NCBI GenBank assembly: GCA_041393415.1 | Contig: JAWKKE010000001.1 | Coordinates: 558,001-622,000 of the forward strand | Direction: 5' to 3' | Length of the DNA: 64,000 bases | Source of the DNA: Thermoleophilia bacterium | Lineage (GTDB): Bacteria > Actinomycetota > Thermoleophilia > UBA2241 | Part shown: positions 43,703 to 51,420 of the stretch, piece after piece | Layout: every line of letters starts with the position of its first letter | Position numbering within the stretch: the stretch's first letter is position 1 | Translations under genes and position numbers: made by a program | Notes under the pieces: generated by a model | What the model was told of the DNA's origin: nothing | Databases searched by the model: none | What the model saw: the letters and a program-made list of their open reading frames with translations, nothing else

Positions 43703-44032
43703 TCACACGTCGCGCAAGTGCGATCCGTGGCCGCGCTGAAAACGTGTCGCCGCGTACTTGCGCAGCTTCCACTCCGGGATGCGGCATTCCGAGCACGCTT
43801 CGGCGTACCACTTGTTGCGTAACCACCGCGCGGCGCGGCTCGTCTTTGAATCGTGCACTACCATTCGCTTGCCGCAGTGCGTCGTGAGGACAGCGTACGC
43901 GCCGCGCTGATCGAACTCTCTGATCCCGTGCAACACGCCGCGACGTGAAGGCCAGAGCTTCATCTTCTCTACGAGTCGGAAGAGACAGACTTGCTTGCGG
44001 TAGTATCTGATCTTGTCTGGGTCAGTCGGCAT
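43703..44032 (-). CDS. pylSn: PylSn, tRNA-Pyl-binding subunit of pyrrolysyl-tRNA synthetase
   Basis: A 109-residue protein equivalent to the N-domain of archaeal PylS. It shows K-M-K-L-W-P-S-R-R-G-V-L-H-G-I-R, T-T-H-C-G-K-R-M-V-V, S-K-T-S-R-A-A-R-W-L-R-N-K-W-Y and a C-x-x-C (A-C-S-E-C-R), the segments that grip tRNA-Pyl and bind zinc. Bacteria carry PylSn separately from PylSc, normally in one pyl operon. Here it is convergent to pylSc, 59 bp apart. The ATG at 44032 (M-P-T-D-P-D-K-I) is the most likely start although the ribosome site is weak. Confidence 0.93.
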   Translation of the reverse strand: MPTDPDKIRYYRKQVCLFRLVEKMKLWPSRRGVLHGIREFDQRGAYAVLTTHCGKRMVVHDSKTSRAARWLRNKWYAEACSECRIPEWKLRKYAATRFQRGHGSHLRDV

Positions 44033-44118
44033 GCGTGCGGCGAGTGTACCATCGGCCGCAGGGGGCCCATCGCCAGCGCCGAATGATCGACCAGAAGCAA
44101 CCGGATTCGAGGTACACG

Positions 44119-45042
44119 ATGAGCCGCTCACCTGCACGTCGCCGCGCCCGTGTCACGTCCGCGCTCACGCTCGCAACGCTGGTCATCTTGGCCGCCGCGA
44201 TCGTCGCCTGCGGCGATAACGGCGGCTCGTCACCCTCTTCTTCGACCTCAGCCACAGTCACCGAGACACCGACGGCCGGCACCTCGCCCTCTCCTTCGCC
44301 GTCGCCGTCGCCGAGCGCGACGACTACCGGAACGACCCGGCTCTCCGTGTACTTCCTGCGCGGCGAGTATCTCGGCGTCGCCGAGCGCAGCGTACCGCGT
44401 ACGAAGGCAGTGGCCGCCGCAGCATTGCGCGAATTGTGCGCCGGCCCGTCGACCTTCGAACAGGAGGCCGGCCTGAGTTCCGCCGTCCCTGAGGGCACCG
44501 AGTTGCGCAGTGTAGAGATCCACGACCGTGTAGCGGCGGTCGATCTGTCTGCGGAGTACGCGACCGGTGGCGGCTCGCTCTCCGTGATGGAGCGCATTGC
44601 TCAGGTCGTGTACACGGTCACGCAGTTCCCCACCGTCGACGCCGTCACGTTCTCGATCAATGGCGAACCCGTCACGAGCCTCGGTGGCGAGGGTGTGGTC
44701 GTGTCGTCGCCACAGAGTCGCGCCGATTGGGTCGATCTCGAACCGGCCATCTTCGTCGAAAGCCCCGGTGTCGGCGCAGTTCTCTCAAGCCCGTTTGTGC
44801 TTCGCGGCAGCGCCAGTGTCTTTGAAGCGAACTTCATCGCCGATCTGCTGGACGCGAAGGGCAAGCGCGTCGTTCGCTCGATCATGCAGGCCTCTGTGGG
44901 AGCTCCAGAGCGAGGCACGTTCCGCAAGTCGATTGAGTTCAGCACCACGGCCGAAGGTGGCGAATTGGCCGTCTACGAGGTCTCGATGGAGGATGGATCG
45001 CACCTCAACGAAGTGCGCATCCCCGTGATCTTCGCACCCTGA
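44119..45042 (+). CDS. lipoprotein with GerMN and Gmad2 domains
   Basis: A 307-residue lipoprotein. A basic start, hydrophobic helix and I-V-A-C lipobox (lipidated Cys31) precede a Ser/Thr/Pro linker (about 33-70). A GerMN domain follows (about 75-185; A-V-A-A-A-L-R-E-L-C-A-G-P, Y-T-V-T-Q-F-P-T-V-D-A-V), then a Gmad2 beta domain (about 210-305; P-G-V-G-A-V-L-S-S-P-F-V-L-R-G-S-A). The pair is common in cell-surface proteins of Firmicutes and Actinobacteria and is not limited to spore formers. It lies between pylSn and pylT but on the opposite strand. Start ATG 44119. Confidence 0.85.
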   Translation: MSRSPARRRARVTSALTLATLVILAAAIVACGDNGGSSPSSSTSATVTETPTAGTSPSPSPSPSPSATTTGTTRLSVYFLRGEYLGVAERSVPRTKAVAAAALRELCAGPSTFEQEAGLSSAVPEGTELRSVEIHDRVAAVDLSAEYATGGGSLSVMERIAQVVYTVTQFPTVDAVTFSINGEPVTSLGGEGVVVSSPQSRADWVDLEPAIFVESPGVGAVLSSPFVLRGSASVFEANFIADLLDAKGKRVVRSIMQASVGAPERGTFRKSIEFSTTAEGGELAVYEVSMEDGSHLNEVRIPVIFAP

Positions 45043-45054
45043 CCCAGAAGCGCT

Positions 45055-45127
45055 TGGCGGGGAGTGCGGGAGTCACACCCGCCTGCGTGGGTTTAGAGCC
45101 CACGCTGATCCTTCCGATCGACCCCCC
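45055..45127 (-). tRNA. pylT: tRNA-Pyl, amber suppressor (anticodon CUA)
   Basis: A 73-nt cloverleaf on the minus strand. The acceptor is G-G-G-G-G-G-T pairing A-C-T-C-C-C-C (one G-U wobble), discriminator G and encoded CCA (45057-45055). The D-stem is GATC/GATC with a 5-nt loop (45119-45107), then a 6-bp anticodon stem (45104-45099 with 45091-45086) and loop C-T-C-T-A-A-A (45098-45092), anticodon CTA at 45096-45094. The 3-nt variable loop is C-A-G (45085-45083) and the T-stem is GCGGG/CCCGC. The single base between acceptor and D-stem, tiny D-loop, CTCTAAA loop, CAG variable loop and G73 are all tRNA-Pyl hallmarks. Position 8 is C. It starts 23 nt after the GGDEF/HD-GYP stop. Confidence 0.95.
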
Positions 45128-45150
45128 GCGCAGAGAGACTGCACCTCCTA

Positions 45151-47913
45151 CTATCCCACATCGCCATCCGCGATGTCGGCTCGTGCGTCCGTTTCGGCGC
45201 GCAGAGAAATAGCCGGCTCACCCGCGTTGCGCCGCTCCACACAGCGGATGAACGGCTCCACAAGCGCAGGATCGAACTGCGCGCCGGCTCCGGCACGCAA
45301 CTCCGCGATGGCCTCGGCTACAGTGCGAGCCGGTCTGTACGGCCGCGTCTCCGTCATTGCCACAAACGCGTCGGCGACCGCGAGTATGCGCCCCAAGAGC
45401 GGGATGTCGTCCGCGACGAGACCCTGCGGATAGCCCGTGCCGTCGTAGCGCTCGTGATGAGCGAGCACCGCAGCGCGCACCTGTTCTGACTCCGGCAACG
45501 ACGCGATGATCGTATCGCCGAGGGCCGAGTGGCCCTTGACGATCTCCAGCTCGTCCGCAGCGAGCCGTGTCGGCTTACACAGAATCCGCGCCGGAATCGC
45601 GATGTTCCCGATGTCATGGAGGAGTCCGGCCAGCCGCAGATTGCGCTGGCTTTCGCGTGAGAGCCCGAGAGACTCCGCCAGAGCGAGTGCGTAGTCCGCC
45701 ACGTCATCGCTGTGGCATTGGGTGTATCCGTCGCGACTGTTCACCGTCACGACCAACGATTCGAGAACTTCGAAGGCGCCGATCTCTCGAACATCCGGGC
45801 CCAACTCGCCGCGTTGTTGAGATACCTGTGTGGGGCCACGACGCTTGGCGGCATACAGGCGCGTGTCGGCGACTGCGACAAGCTCATTGATGCTGTGTGC
45901 ATCGCCAGGAAACGCGGCCACTCCCATGCTCGCGCTGATCGGGATCCTTCGTTCTTCATCGGCAACGGGCGCCGTCCCGCCCATCGCCTGGTGCAGACGC
46001 CACGCGAGTTGCTCTGCCTCCTGCAGATTCGTGTCGGGCAGAACGAGCACGAATTCGTCACCACCGTTGCGCCCAACGATGTCGGTCGGTCGTGTCTCGG
46101 CGCGCAGCACCGCGGCCACGGCACGGAGAACCGCGTCCCCTGCAGGATGACCAAACGTGTCATTGAACGCCTTGAAGCCGTCCACGTCCAACATGACAAG
46201 CGCGTAGCTCTTGCCGTGCCGAACCGCTCTTGCGTGCTCTCGCGCCATGGCATCACGGATTTCCCGGTGATTGGCAAGTCCCGTAAGAGAGTCGGTGTGG
46301 CTGAGAAGCCTGAGCTCGCGCAACATCCTGGCGCTGCGAACCGCCTCCCCGGCGAGCTCGGCGAGGCCGAAGGCCAGCGCCAGCTCGTCGTCATCGAAAC
46401 CACGGTCGTTCACCGAGTCCCACAGGACGAGCAAGCCCATCGGCCCGCCGACGGAGCGCATCGGAATGTGGAGTCTGGTCTTGCCTCCCCAGGATTGCAT
46501 GTCCCCTCGGCTGACACTGTCGAGATCGGGATCGGACAGGCGCTGCAGCACGGCGTCGTTTGACTTCAACGCCTGCTGCTCCGCTGGATGCGCGGCCAGC
46601 AGACGTGGCTCACTCAAACGCTCTTCCGCGACGACCTCGAGCCCCCAGGCGGCCTTGGCCACGAGCGTCTCTTCCTGACGGTCGTATTCGTACGCGATGC
46701 ACTCGGTAGCCGCAAACACGTCGGCCGCACACCGGGTGACGATCGCCAGCGCCTCGGCAACCGATGCGGCGCTGGCGACAGCCCGACTGGATTCAAGCAG
46801 CGAAGCGAGGCGCCCAGCCTGCTCCCTTTCCGCCTGGAGCGCCTCGGCATCCTGGATCGACATGGCGATGAGCCGGCAGACCGAGACCGCGGTGTCCGTT
46901 CGTTCACGCATCGCGCGCTGATCTCCGACTACCCCATCGATCTCCGCAACGCCAATCACGTCGTCTCTGGCTATGAGAGGAACGAGCACCGTTGCCGCCT
47001 CCCGGTGCTGACGCTCAGCTTGCTGAGACGCGTTCTCTCCCGATGCCAAATGAGGCAAGGTGACGGGGCCGCGACTGGCAACGGCGCGCCGCTCGGGCTC
47101 GCTCAGCAAGGCACGACGCGCGTCGCCCGGGCATGCGCGCGGCTGCCCGCCGACCACGTTCGCGAGGCAGGCAAGGCGGCCACCATCGCGCAACCGCAGA
47201 AGTCGAACCTGAGGCGCATCCACGATGGTCGCCAGCTTCGCGGCAGCCGTAGCTGCGATCCGTCGCGGATCGACCCCGGTCAGACTGGCGCTCATGTCGT
47301 TGACCGCCGCGTGAGAGCGCCAGAGTGCTTCACGACTCTCTTCTAGCCGCTTGCTCAGCCAGGCCACCATCTCGGCGATGGCCGCGCAGACAAGTCCCAC
47401 ACCAACCGCCGAGTTCAACGCCGCCGCCATGTCATCGAGACGAACCGCCATCGAAGGTACATAAGCGAGGGCGAATAGAGGCAACGCCATCAGCCCGGTC
47501 CCGCGACGATGCGACATGCCGATCAGCACGAAGACCGCGCAGTAGAACACGCCGAAGATGAAGGGATCGAGTCCGCTCAGCACCGTGAAGAACGCAATGA
47601 TCCCAAAACCAAGCGGCACCAGGAAGTGCGTGTACCAACGGGGCCAGCGACTCCAGGGAAGGTACCAAACCACAACCCCGGACAACACCACCAGAACGCC
47701 AGTGGCGCCCATGTAAAGAGAATCCCCTTGTGCACCAAGCGGCAGGATCGGGCTGAGCAGCATGGCGAATCCGCCGAGGACGCACGCCACTGCCCCCGCG
47801 CGACCGATCAGCTGGTTCGGCAACCTGAAGGCGTGCCGGTCGTTGCTGGAAGGCTCATGCGCCGCATTCTGAGATCTGGACTCGGTGTCGGTGCCCTCTA
47901 TCTGTGCAGTCAT
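45151..47913 (-). CDS. membrane GAF-GGDEF-HD-GYP c-di-GMP metabolising sensor
   Basis: A 920-residue membrane protein. An N-terminal block of about six hydrophobic helices (about 35-165) is followed by two GAF-like domains (about 200-365 and 370-535), a GGDEF domain (about 540-710; N-G-G-D-E-F with the catalytic Glu intact) and an HD-GYP phosphodiesterase (about 725-905; L-L-H-D-I-G-N, H-H-E-R-Y-D-G-T-G-Y-P). Both c-di-GMP synthase and phosphodiesterase motifs are intact. It ends in TAG TAG, 23 bp before pylT and 116 bp after pylD, on the same strand, so it sits within the pyl cluster. ATG 47913 is used; a GTG three codons up is possible. Confidence 0.93.
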   Translation of the reverse strand: MTAQIEGTDTESRSQNAAHEPSSNDRHAFRLPNQLIGRAGAVACVLGGFAMLLSPILPLGAQGDSLYMGATGVLVVLSGVVVWYLPWSRWPRWYTHFLVPLGFGIIAFFTVLSGLDPFIFGVFYCAVFVLIGMSHRRGTGLMALPLFALAYVPSMAVRLDDMAAALNSAVGVGLVCAAIAEMVAWLSKRLEESREALWRSHAAVNDMSASLTGVDPRRIAATAAAKLATIVDAPQVRLLRLRDGGRLACLANVVGGQPRACPGDARRALLSEPERRAVASRGPVTLPHLASGENASQQAERQHREAATVLVPLIARDDVIGVAEIDGVVGDQRAMRERTDTAVSVCRLIAMSIQDAEALQAEREQAGRLASLLESSRAVASAASVAEALAIVTRCAADVFAATECIAYEYDRQEETLVAKAAWGLEVVAEERLSEPRLLAAHPAEQQALKSNDAVLQRLSDPDLDSVSRGDMQSWGGKTRLHIPMRSVGGPMGLLVLWDSVNDRGFDDDELALAFGLAELAGEAVRSARMLRELRLLSHTDSLTGLANHREIRDAMAREHARAVRHGKSYALVMLDVDGFKAFNDTFGHPAGDAVLRAVAAVLRAETRPTDIVGRNGGDEFVLVLPDTNLQEAEQLAWRLHQAMGGTAPVADEERRIPISASMGVAAFPGDAHSINELVAVADTRLYAAKRRGPTQVSQQRGELGPDVREIGAFEVLESLVVTVNSRDGYTQCHSDDVADYALALAESLGLSRESQRNLRLAGLLHDIGNIAIPARILCKPTRLAADELEIVKGHSALGDTIIASLPESEQVRAAVLAHHERYDGTGYPQGLVADDIPLLGRILAVADAFVAMTETRPYRPARTVAEAIAELRAGAGAQFDPALVEPFIRCVERRNAGEPAISLRAETDARADIADGDVG

Positions 47914-48028
47914 CACAGCCACAGATGGAGTATCGGCGCAAACCCGTCCTTAATACACGCGCCGTAGACGAATTGCCCAGTCTAGAGATCGCCCTCCATT
48001 GACCGAGCTTTCGCCTGTACGTCGGCGA

Positions 48029-48832
48029 CTAGGAAAACGCCCGAACAGCCATGAACGCCACTCCGATGGCCAGCGGATCGTGGAGGTGGCGAACTCCAAG
48101 ACACGTCTGCGCTCCCGCACTGAAGGCGGAGGGAACGCCCGGCACGACGGCCAGCAGCGTCGGTCTCACGTCGCCGACGCCGATGATCGCGGCCGCCGGC
48201 GTCGCATCGAACACGAACCTGGCGCGCGGAAGGCCGACCGCGAGCGTCGTTTCCCTCAGCATCGGCAGTTCGGCGAGCGCCACCGCGAGGCGCTCGCCGT
48301 CCGGTTCGATCACGCTCACCGCAGCGCCCGCAGCGACGAGCTGCCGAGCCGCCGCCAAACCCACCGGACCAAGCCCGAGGAGGAGCACGGGCCGTCCCAC
48401 AAGTCCGCCCGCAGCAGCGGCGAGCGCTGCCACATACCCTTCGGCCGTGGCAGAAGCATTGTCAACGCAGCGCGCGACACGCAGATTCAAGGCGAAGAAG
48501 CGCTCGTCATCAGCCAGAAACAGCACCTCCGCACCGCCGCGCACCGCGTCCGCCATCCCAGCTACGTCGCTGGCAGCGATCGCAACGGCGTCACATCCGA
48601 GATGCGAAAGTGTCGTCGCGACCATCTCGCTGAAGCCGCCGATGACGCCGCCGCCAGCAGTCAACGGTACCGCAGCACAACGCGCCCCGGACAGGACGTC
48701 ACCGGCCCCAGGGCCGAGCGCACCGAGAGCCAGCGCGCGCAAGTCGCCCCCCGTCAGCGCAAGCAGTTGCGCATCGAGCCTCGCCAGCCGCTCCCTCGGA
48801 AGTGAAACGTCAGCAGAAGTAAGTCTGGTCAC
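48029..48832 (-). CDS. pylD: PylD, pyrrolysine-forming dehydrogenase
   Basis: NAD-dependent enzyme that oxidises and cyclises L-lysine-Nepsilon-3R-methyl-D-ornithine to pyrrolysine. The 267-residue protein has the Rossmann motif L-L-G-L-G-P-V-G-L-A-A-A (about 148-159), the post-motif V-I-E-P-D, and F-S-E-M-V, S-D-V-A-G segments typical of PylD. It is shorter than neighbours and has no extra domain. GTG 48832 overlaps the pylC stop (GTGA). It ends in TAG, itself an amber codon. Confidence 0.93.
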   Translation of the reverse strand: MTRLTSADVSLPRERLARLDAQLLALTGGDLRALALGALGPGAGDVLSGARCAAVPLTAGGGVIGGFSEMVATTLSHLGCDAVAIAASDVAGMADAVRGGAEVLFLADDERFFALNLRVARCVDNASATAEGYVAALAAAAGGLVGRPVLLLGLGPVGLAAARQLVAAGAAVSVIEPDGERLAVALAELPMLRETTLAVGLPRARFVFDATPAAAIIGVGDVRPTLLAVVPGVPSAFSAGAQTCLGVRHLHDPLAIGVAFMAVRAFS

Positions 48833-50013
48833 AATCGCTCAATCAGAGAGACGGGTGGCATTGACTCTGGCATCACGGTGAGGTGATGATCGGCGGCGAT
48901 TGCCTCTACAGTCGCCTGAGCCCGATTCCGCGCCTGGATTACGCTCGGGCCAGTTGCGATCAGCGTCGCCACCCATGACTCACGGCCCGCAGCACAGTCG
49001 GTGAGTGCTTCGTCGGCACCGTAGAAGCAGGGCACGCTCGTCAATGGTCGCGCGACAGCAAGCGCATGCTCACCAACCACTTCGAGCTTGCCGCCCTCAA
49101 CACGCACGTGCTGGTAGATGCAGGCGCACCGCGGCGTGCGATCCACGACCACCGGCCGCGTGCCGCGCGCCGCGCGCAGCAACTCGCTCACAACGTTGAT
49201 GCCGCTTGACCAGTAGACTGCGGTCGGCGTCTGACTGGGCAACCGTGCATCTATCTCAAGCACAGTCAACTCGTGGCCGTTGGCCTGCACCTCAAGATCC
49301 ATGATGCCACACAGGCCGAGCCCCAACGCCAGCCGCTCGCCTAGCCTCAGAAGCTCCGCCATCACTGTCTCGGGCAGGGCCGCGGCGATCGGCGCGACCA
49401 CACGCTTGCAGTCATACTGGCCGTCAAACTCGAGCTCTGTGGCCTGCAACGACATCGCGACGCCATCGGACGCCAGAACCTCGAGCGACAGAGACACACC
49501 ACCCACGAAAGCCTCGACCACGGCGTCGTGACCGGTCGCGCGCAGATGCTGCTGAGCGCTCAGAACCGCCTCGGCGTCCTTCGCGAGCACCACACCTTCG
49601 CTGCCGCTGGCAGCATCAGGCTTGACGACGACGGGATACGCGCAATCGGGCCACCCGGCCGGATGGTCCACGCCCAGCGCATCGAAGAGGCGCCACGACG
49701 CGGACTTCGAGGCAGTCACTCGATAGGCCGGCAGGTCGAAGAGCAAGGGCACATCCCATGCCGTTGCGCGGCGTGACAACCACTCCAGCGTAGCCAAGTT
49801 CTCACAGGCCGGCAGGATCGCATCGCAACTGCGCGCCAGCGCGCGGCTGCGCGCCTCGTCGGCTGTGATGTCGGCCGCCACGAATCGATCCACGAGTCCC
49901 ACCGCTGGCGGCGTGGGACAGCGATCGACGAGAACGGTCTCAATGCCTGCCTTCGCCGCGAGATAGGCAGCTTCGGTTCCCTGTAGCCGCCCGCCGACGA
50001 TCAGCAGTCTCAC
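48829..50013 (-). CDS. pylC: PylC, 3-methylornithine-L-lysine ligase
   Basis: ATP-grasp ligase joining 3R-methyl-D-ornithine to the epsilon-amine of lysine, second step of pyrrolysine synthesis. The 394-residue protein has a Rossmann-like start (L-L-I-V-G-G-R-L-Q-G-T-E-A-A-Y, 3-17), the ATP-grasp lysine region V-V-K-P-D-A-A-S-G-S-E-G-V and the metal-binding E-x-D-A-R-L-P-S-Q. GTG 50013 overlaps the pylB stop (GTGA). Stop TGA overlaps pylD. Confidence 0.94.
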   Translation of the reverse strand: MRLLIVGGRLQGTEAAYLAAKAGIETVLVDRCPTPPAVGLVDRFVAADITADEARSRALARSCDAILPACENLATLEWLSRRATAWDVPLLFDLPAYRVTASKSASWRLFDALGVDHPAGWPDCAYPVVVKPDAASGSEGVVLAKDAEAVLSAQQHLRATGHDAVVEAFVGGVSLSLEVLASDGVAMSLQATELEFDGQYDCKRVVAPIAAALPETVMAELLRLGERLALGLGLCGIMDLEVQANGHELTVLEIDARLPSQTPTAVYWSSGINVVSELLRAARGTRPVVVDRTPRCACIYQHVRVEGGKLEVVGEHALAVARPLTSVPCFYGADEALTDCAAGRESWVATLIATGPSVIQARNRAQATVEAIAADHHLTVMPESMPPVSLIERL

Positions 50014-51092
50014 GACCCGACCGCCGACGCGCGGCGAGTGAGAGACACGAGGCAGTCTCGGTACTCGGCGGCGGTGCCGGCTCTCAACCCCAACGCCTGC
50101 AGACGCGGAACAACGCTGGCCACGGTGCGATCGCCGCAGTCAATGCCGAGTTCGGCCTGAGAGACGCCTGCCAGCCCGCTCAGCGGTGGCACGAGCGACG
50201 TCACAATGTTGGCTCCTGCCATGATGCGAGCCTCCAAACCCTCGAGACCGCGGACATCGAGCGAGGCAGGGATGAGCCGATCAGGCATGGCCAAACGCAT
50301 GACGGCAATCGTCAGCAGTTCGTCGTCGTCTCCTGGCGCTTGCATGTCGGCGAGCGGCGTACCCGCCTGTGGAACAAAGCTCATCACACGCACTTGCTCG
50401 CTGCCTTCGCCACGCATGACGACGATTGAGCGGGCACGATCACCCGGCAAGTCGCCGACCCCAGTCAGCATGCCGTCTTCCACCAGAAGGCCGCATCGAC
50501 GCGCGCTCGCACGAGCCGCCACACGATCAGCGTACGCCTGACCCACGCGAAGGTCACGGTAGAGCTCGGGAGAGTGCGTCTCCTGATAGAGGGCATACCA
50601 GTCGGCACCATGGGCGTGCAGACTGCTGAGCGCAGAATCGGGCAGACACCCCGGCGAGACCATGATCGCAGCGTCCACCTCCGTCCGCACCGCAGCGACG
50701 AGATCGAGCAGCACGTTCAGCCCGGCGTCGCTCCGCAGTTCCGGGTCCTCGCCCATGGTGAGGTCAACGACAGAGACCCCGGCCGACACGAGCGAGCGGC
50801 ACACCTCAACGACTGCAACAGCATCCTTGCGATAGCGCGGCGCCGCAGGATTGCCCGCGCGATAGAGACAGAAGGAGCAGGCGTTGCGGCAGAACGTCGA
50901 GAAGTAGACGAAACCGTAGAGGAAGACGACGTCGCCGAAATGTTGGCGACGCAATGCTCGCGCAGTGGCGAACACTTCTTCGGCCTCGTCATCGCGCGCC
51001 TGCAGGAGACGCGCGCACTCGGTTTCGCTCAGCTGCGCACCGCGCGCGGCACGGCGGCACAGCTGACTGACGCTCCCGCTGCGCTCGTTCAC
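50010..51092 (-). CDS. pylB: PylB, methylornithine synthase (radical SAM)
   Basis: Radical SAM mutase converting L-lysine to 3R-methyl-D-ornithine. The 360-residue protein shows C-x3-C-x2-C at 68-75 (C-R-N-A-C-S-F-C), following the F-x-Y-F-S-T-F motif, then V-V-D-L-T-M-G-E-D-P and a C-terminal barrel with L-A-G-V-S-Q-A-E-L-G-I-D-C-G-D-R, as in PylB/BioB/HydE relatives. Start GTG 51092 has an AGGA site eight bases upstream. It is 28 bp from DUF3467 and overlaps pylC, so the order DUF3467-pylB-pylC-pylD is one transcript. Confidence 0.95.
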   Translation of the reverse strand: MNERSGSVSQLCRRAARGAQLSETECARLLQARDDEAEEVFATARALRRQHFGDVVFLYGFVYFSTFCRNACSFCLYRAGNPAAPRYRKDAVAVVEVCRSLVSAGVSVVDLTMGEDPELRSDAGLNVLLDLVAAVRTEVDAAIMVSPGCLPDSALSSLHAHGADWYALYQETHSPELYRDLRVGQAYADRVAARASARRCGLLVEDGMLTGVGDLPGDRARSIVVMRGEGSEQVRVMSFVPQAGTPLADMQAPGDDDELLTIAVMRLAMPDRLIPASLDVRGLEGLEARIMAGANIVTSLVPPLSGLAGVSQAELGIDCGDRTVASVVPRLQALGLRAGTAAEYRDCLVSLTRRASAVGS

Positions 51093-51120
51093 AATACTGT
51101 CCTACGGGGAGCGGCAGAGA

Positions 51121-51411
51121 TCAATCGCGTCCCGGCGCCTCCGGCAGATCGCGGATGTTCTCGGCCGCCTGCCACTTACTGAGATTGTCGGTCATCGCCT
51201 CGAGGAGTTCTTTCATAAAGCGCGGCGAAAGGTTAACCCGGCTGACGACAACGCCGTTGATCTCACCGGACTCTTCGCTCTCGTGATCAAGACGTACAAA
51301 TGTGATCGAGAACTCGTAGTCGGAATGGCTGACGTTCGCGAAGTTCGCATAGACGCCAGCCATCATCTCTGGCGTAGCGTGAAGATTGATGCGCCGCTCT
51401 GGCTCCTGCAT
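51121..51411 (-). CDS. DUF3467 family protein
   Basis: A 96-residue soluble DUF3467 protein: V-Y-A-N-F-A-N-V-S-H-S, F-S-I-T-F-V-R-L-D and V-V-S-R-V-N-L-S-P-R-F-M-K-E-L (about 18-75). Function unknown; the family often sits near proteins involved in secondary or carbon metabolism. ATG 51411 with a AAGGGGG site is nine bases from the IDH stop and 28 from pylB, so it bridges the 2-oxoglutarate genes and the pyl biosynthesis genes. Confidence 0.88.
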   Translation of the reverse strand: MQEPERRINLHATPEMMAGVYANFANVSHSDYEFSITFVRLDHESEESGEINGVVVSRVNLSPRFMKELLEAMTDNLSKWQAAENIRDLPEAPGRD

Positions 51412-51420
51412 GTGTCCCCC

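Noticed and set aside
45043..45054. A second tRNA or partial tRNA next to pylT
   Set aside because: No other cloverleaf or T-arm consensus is present in the flanks.
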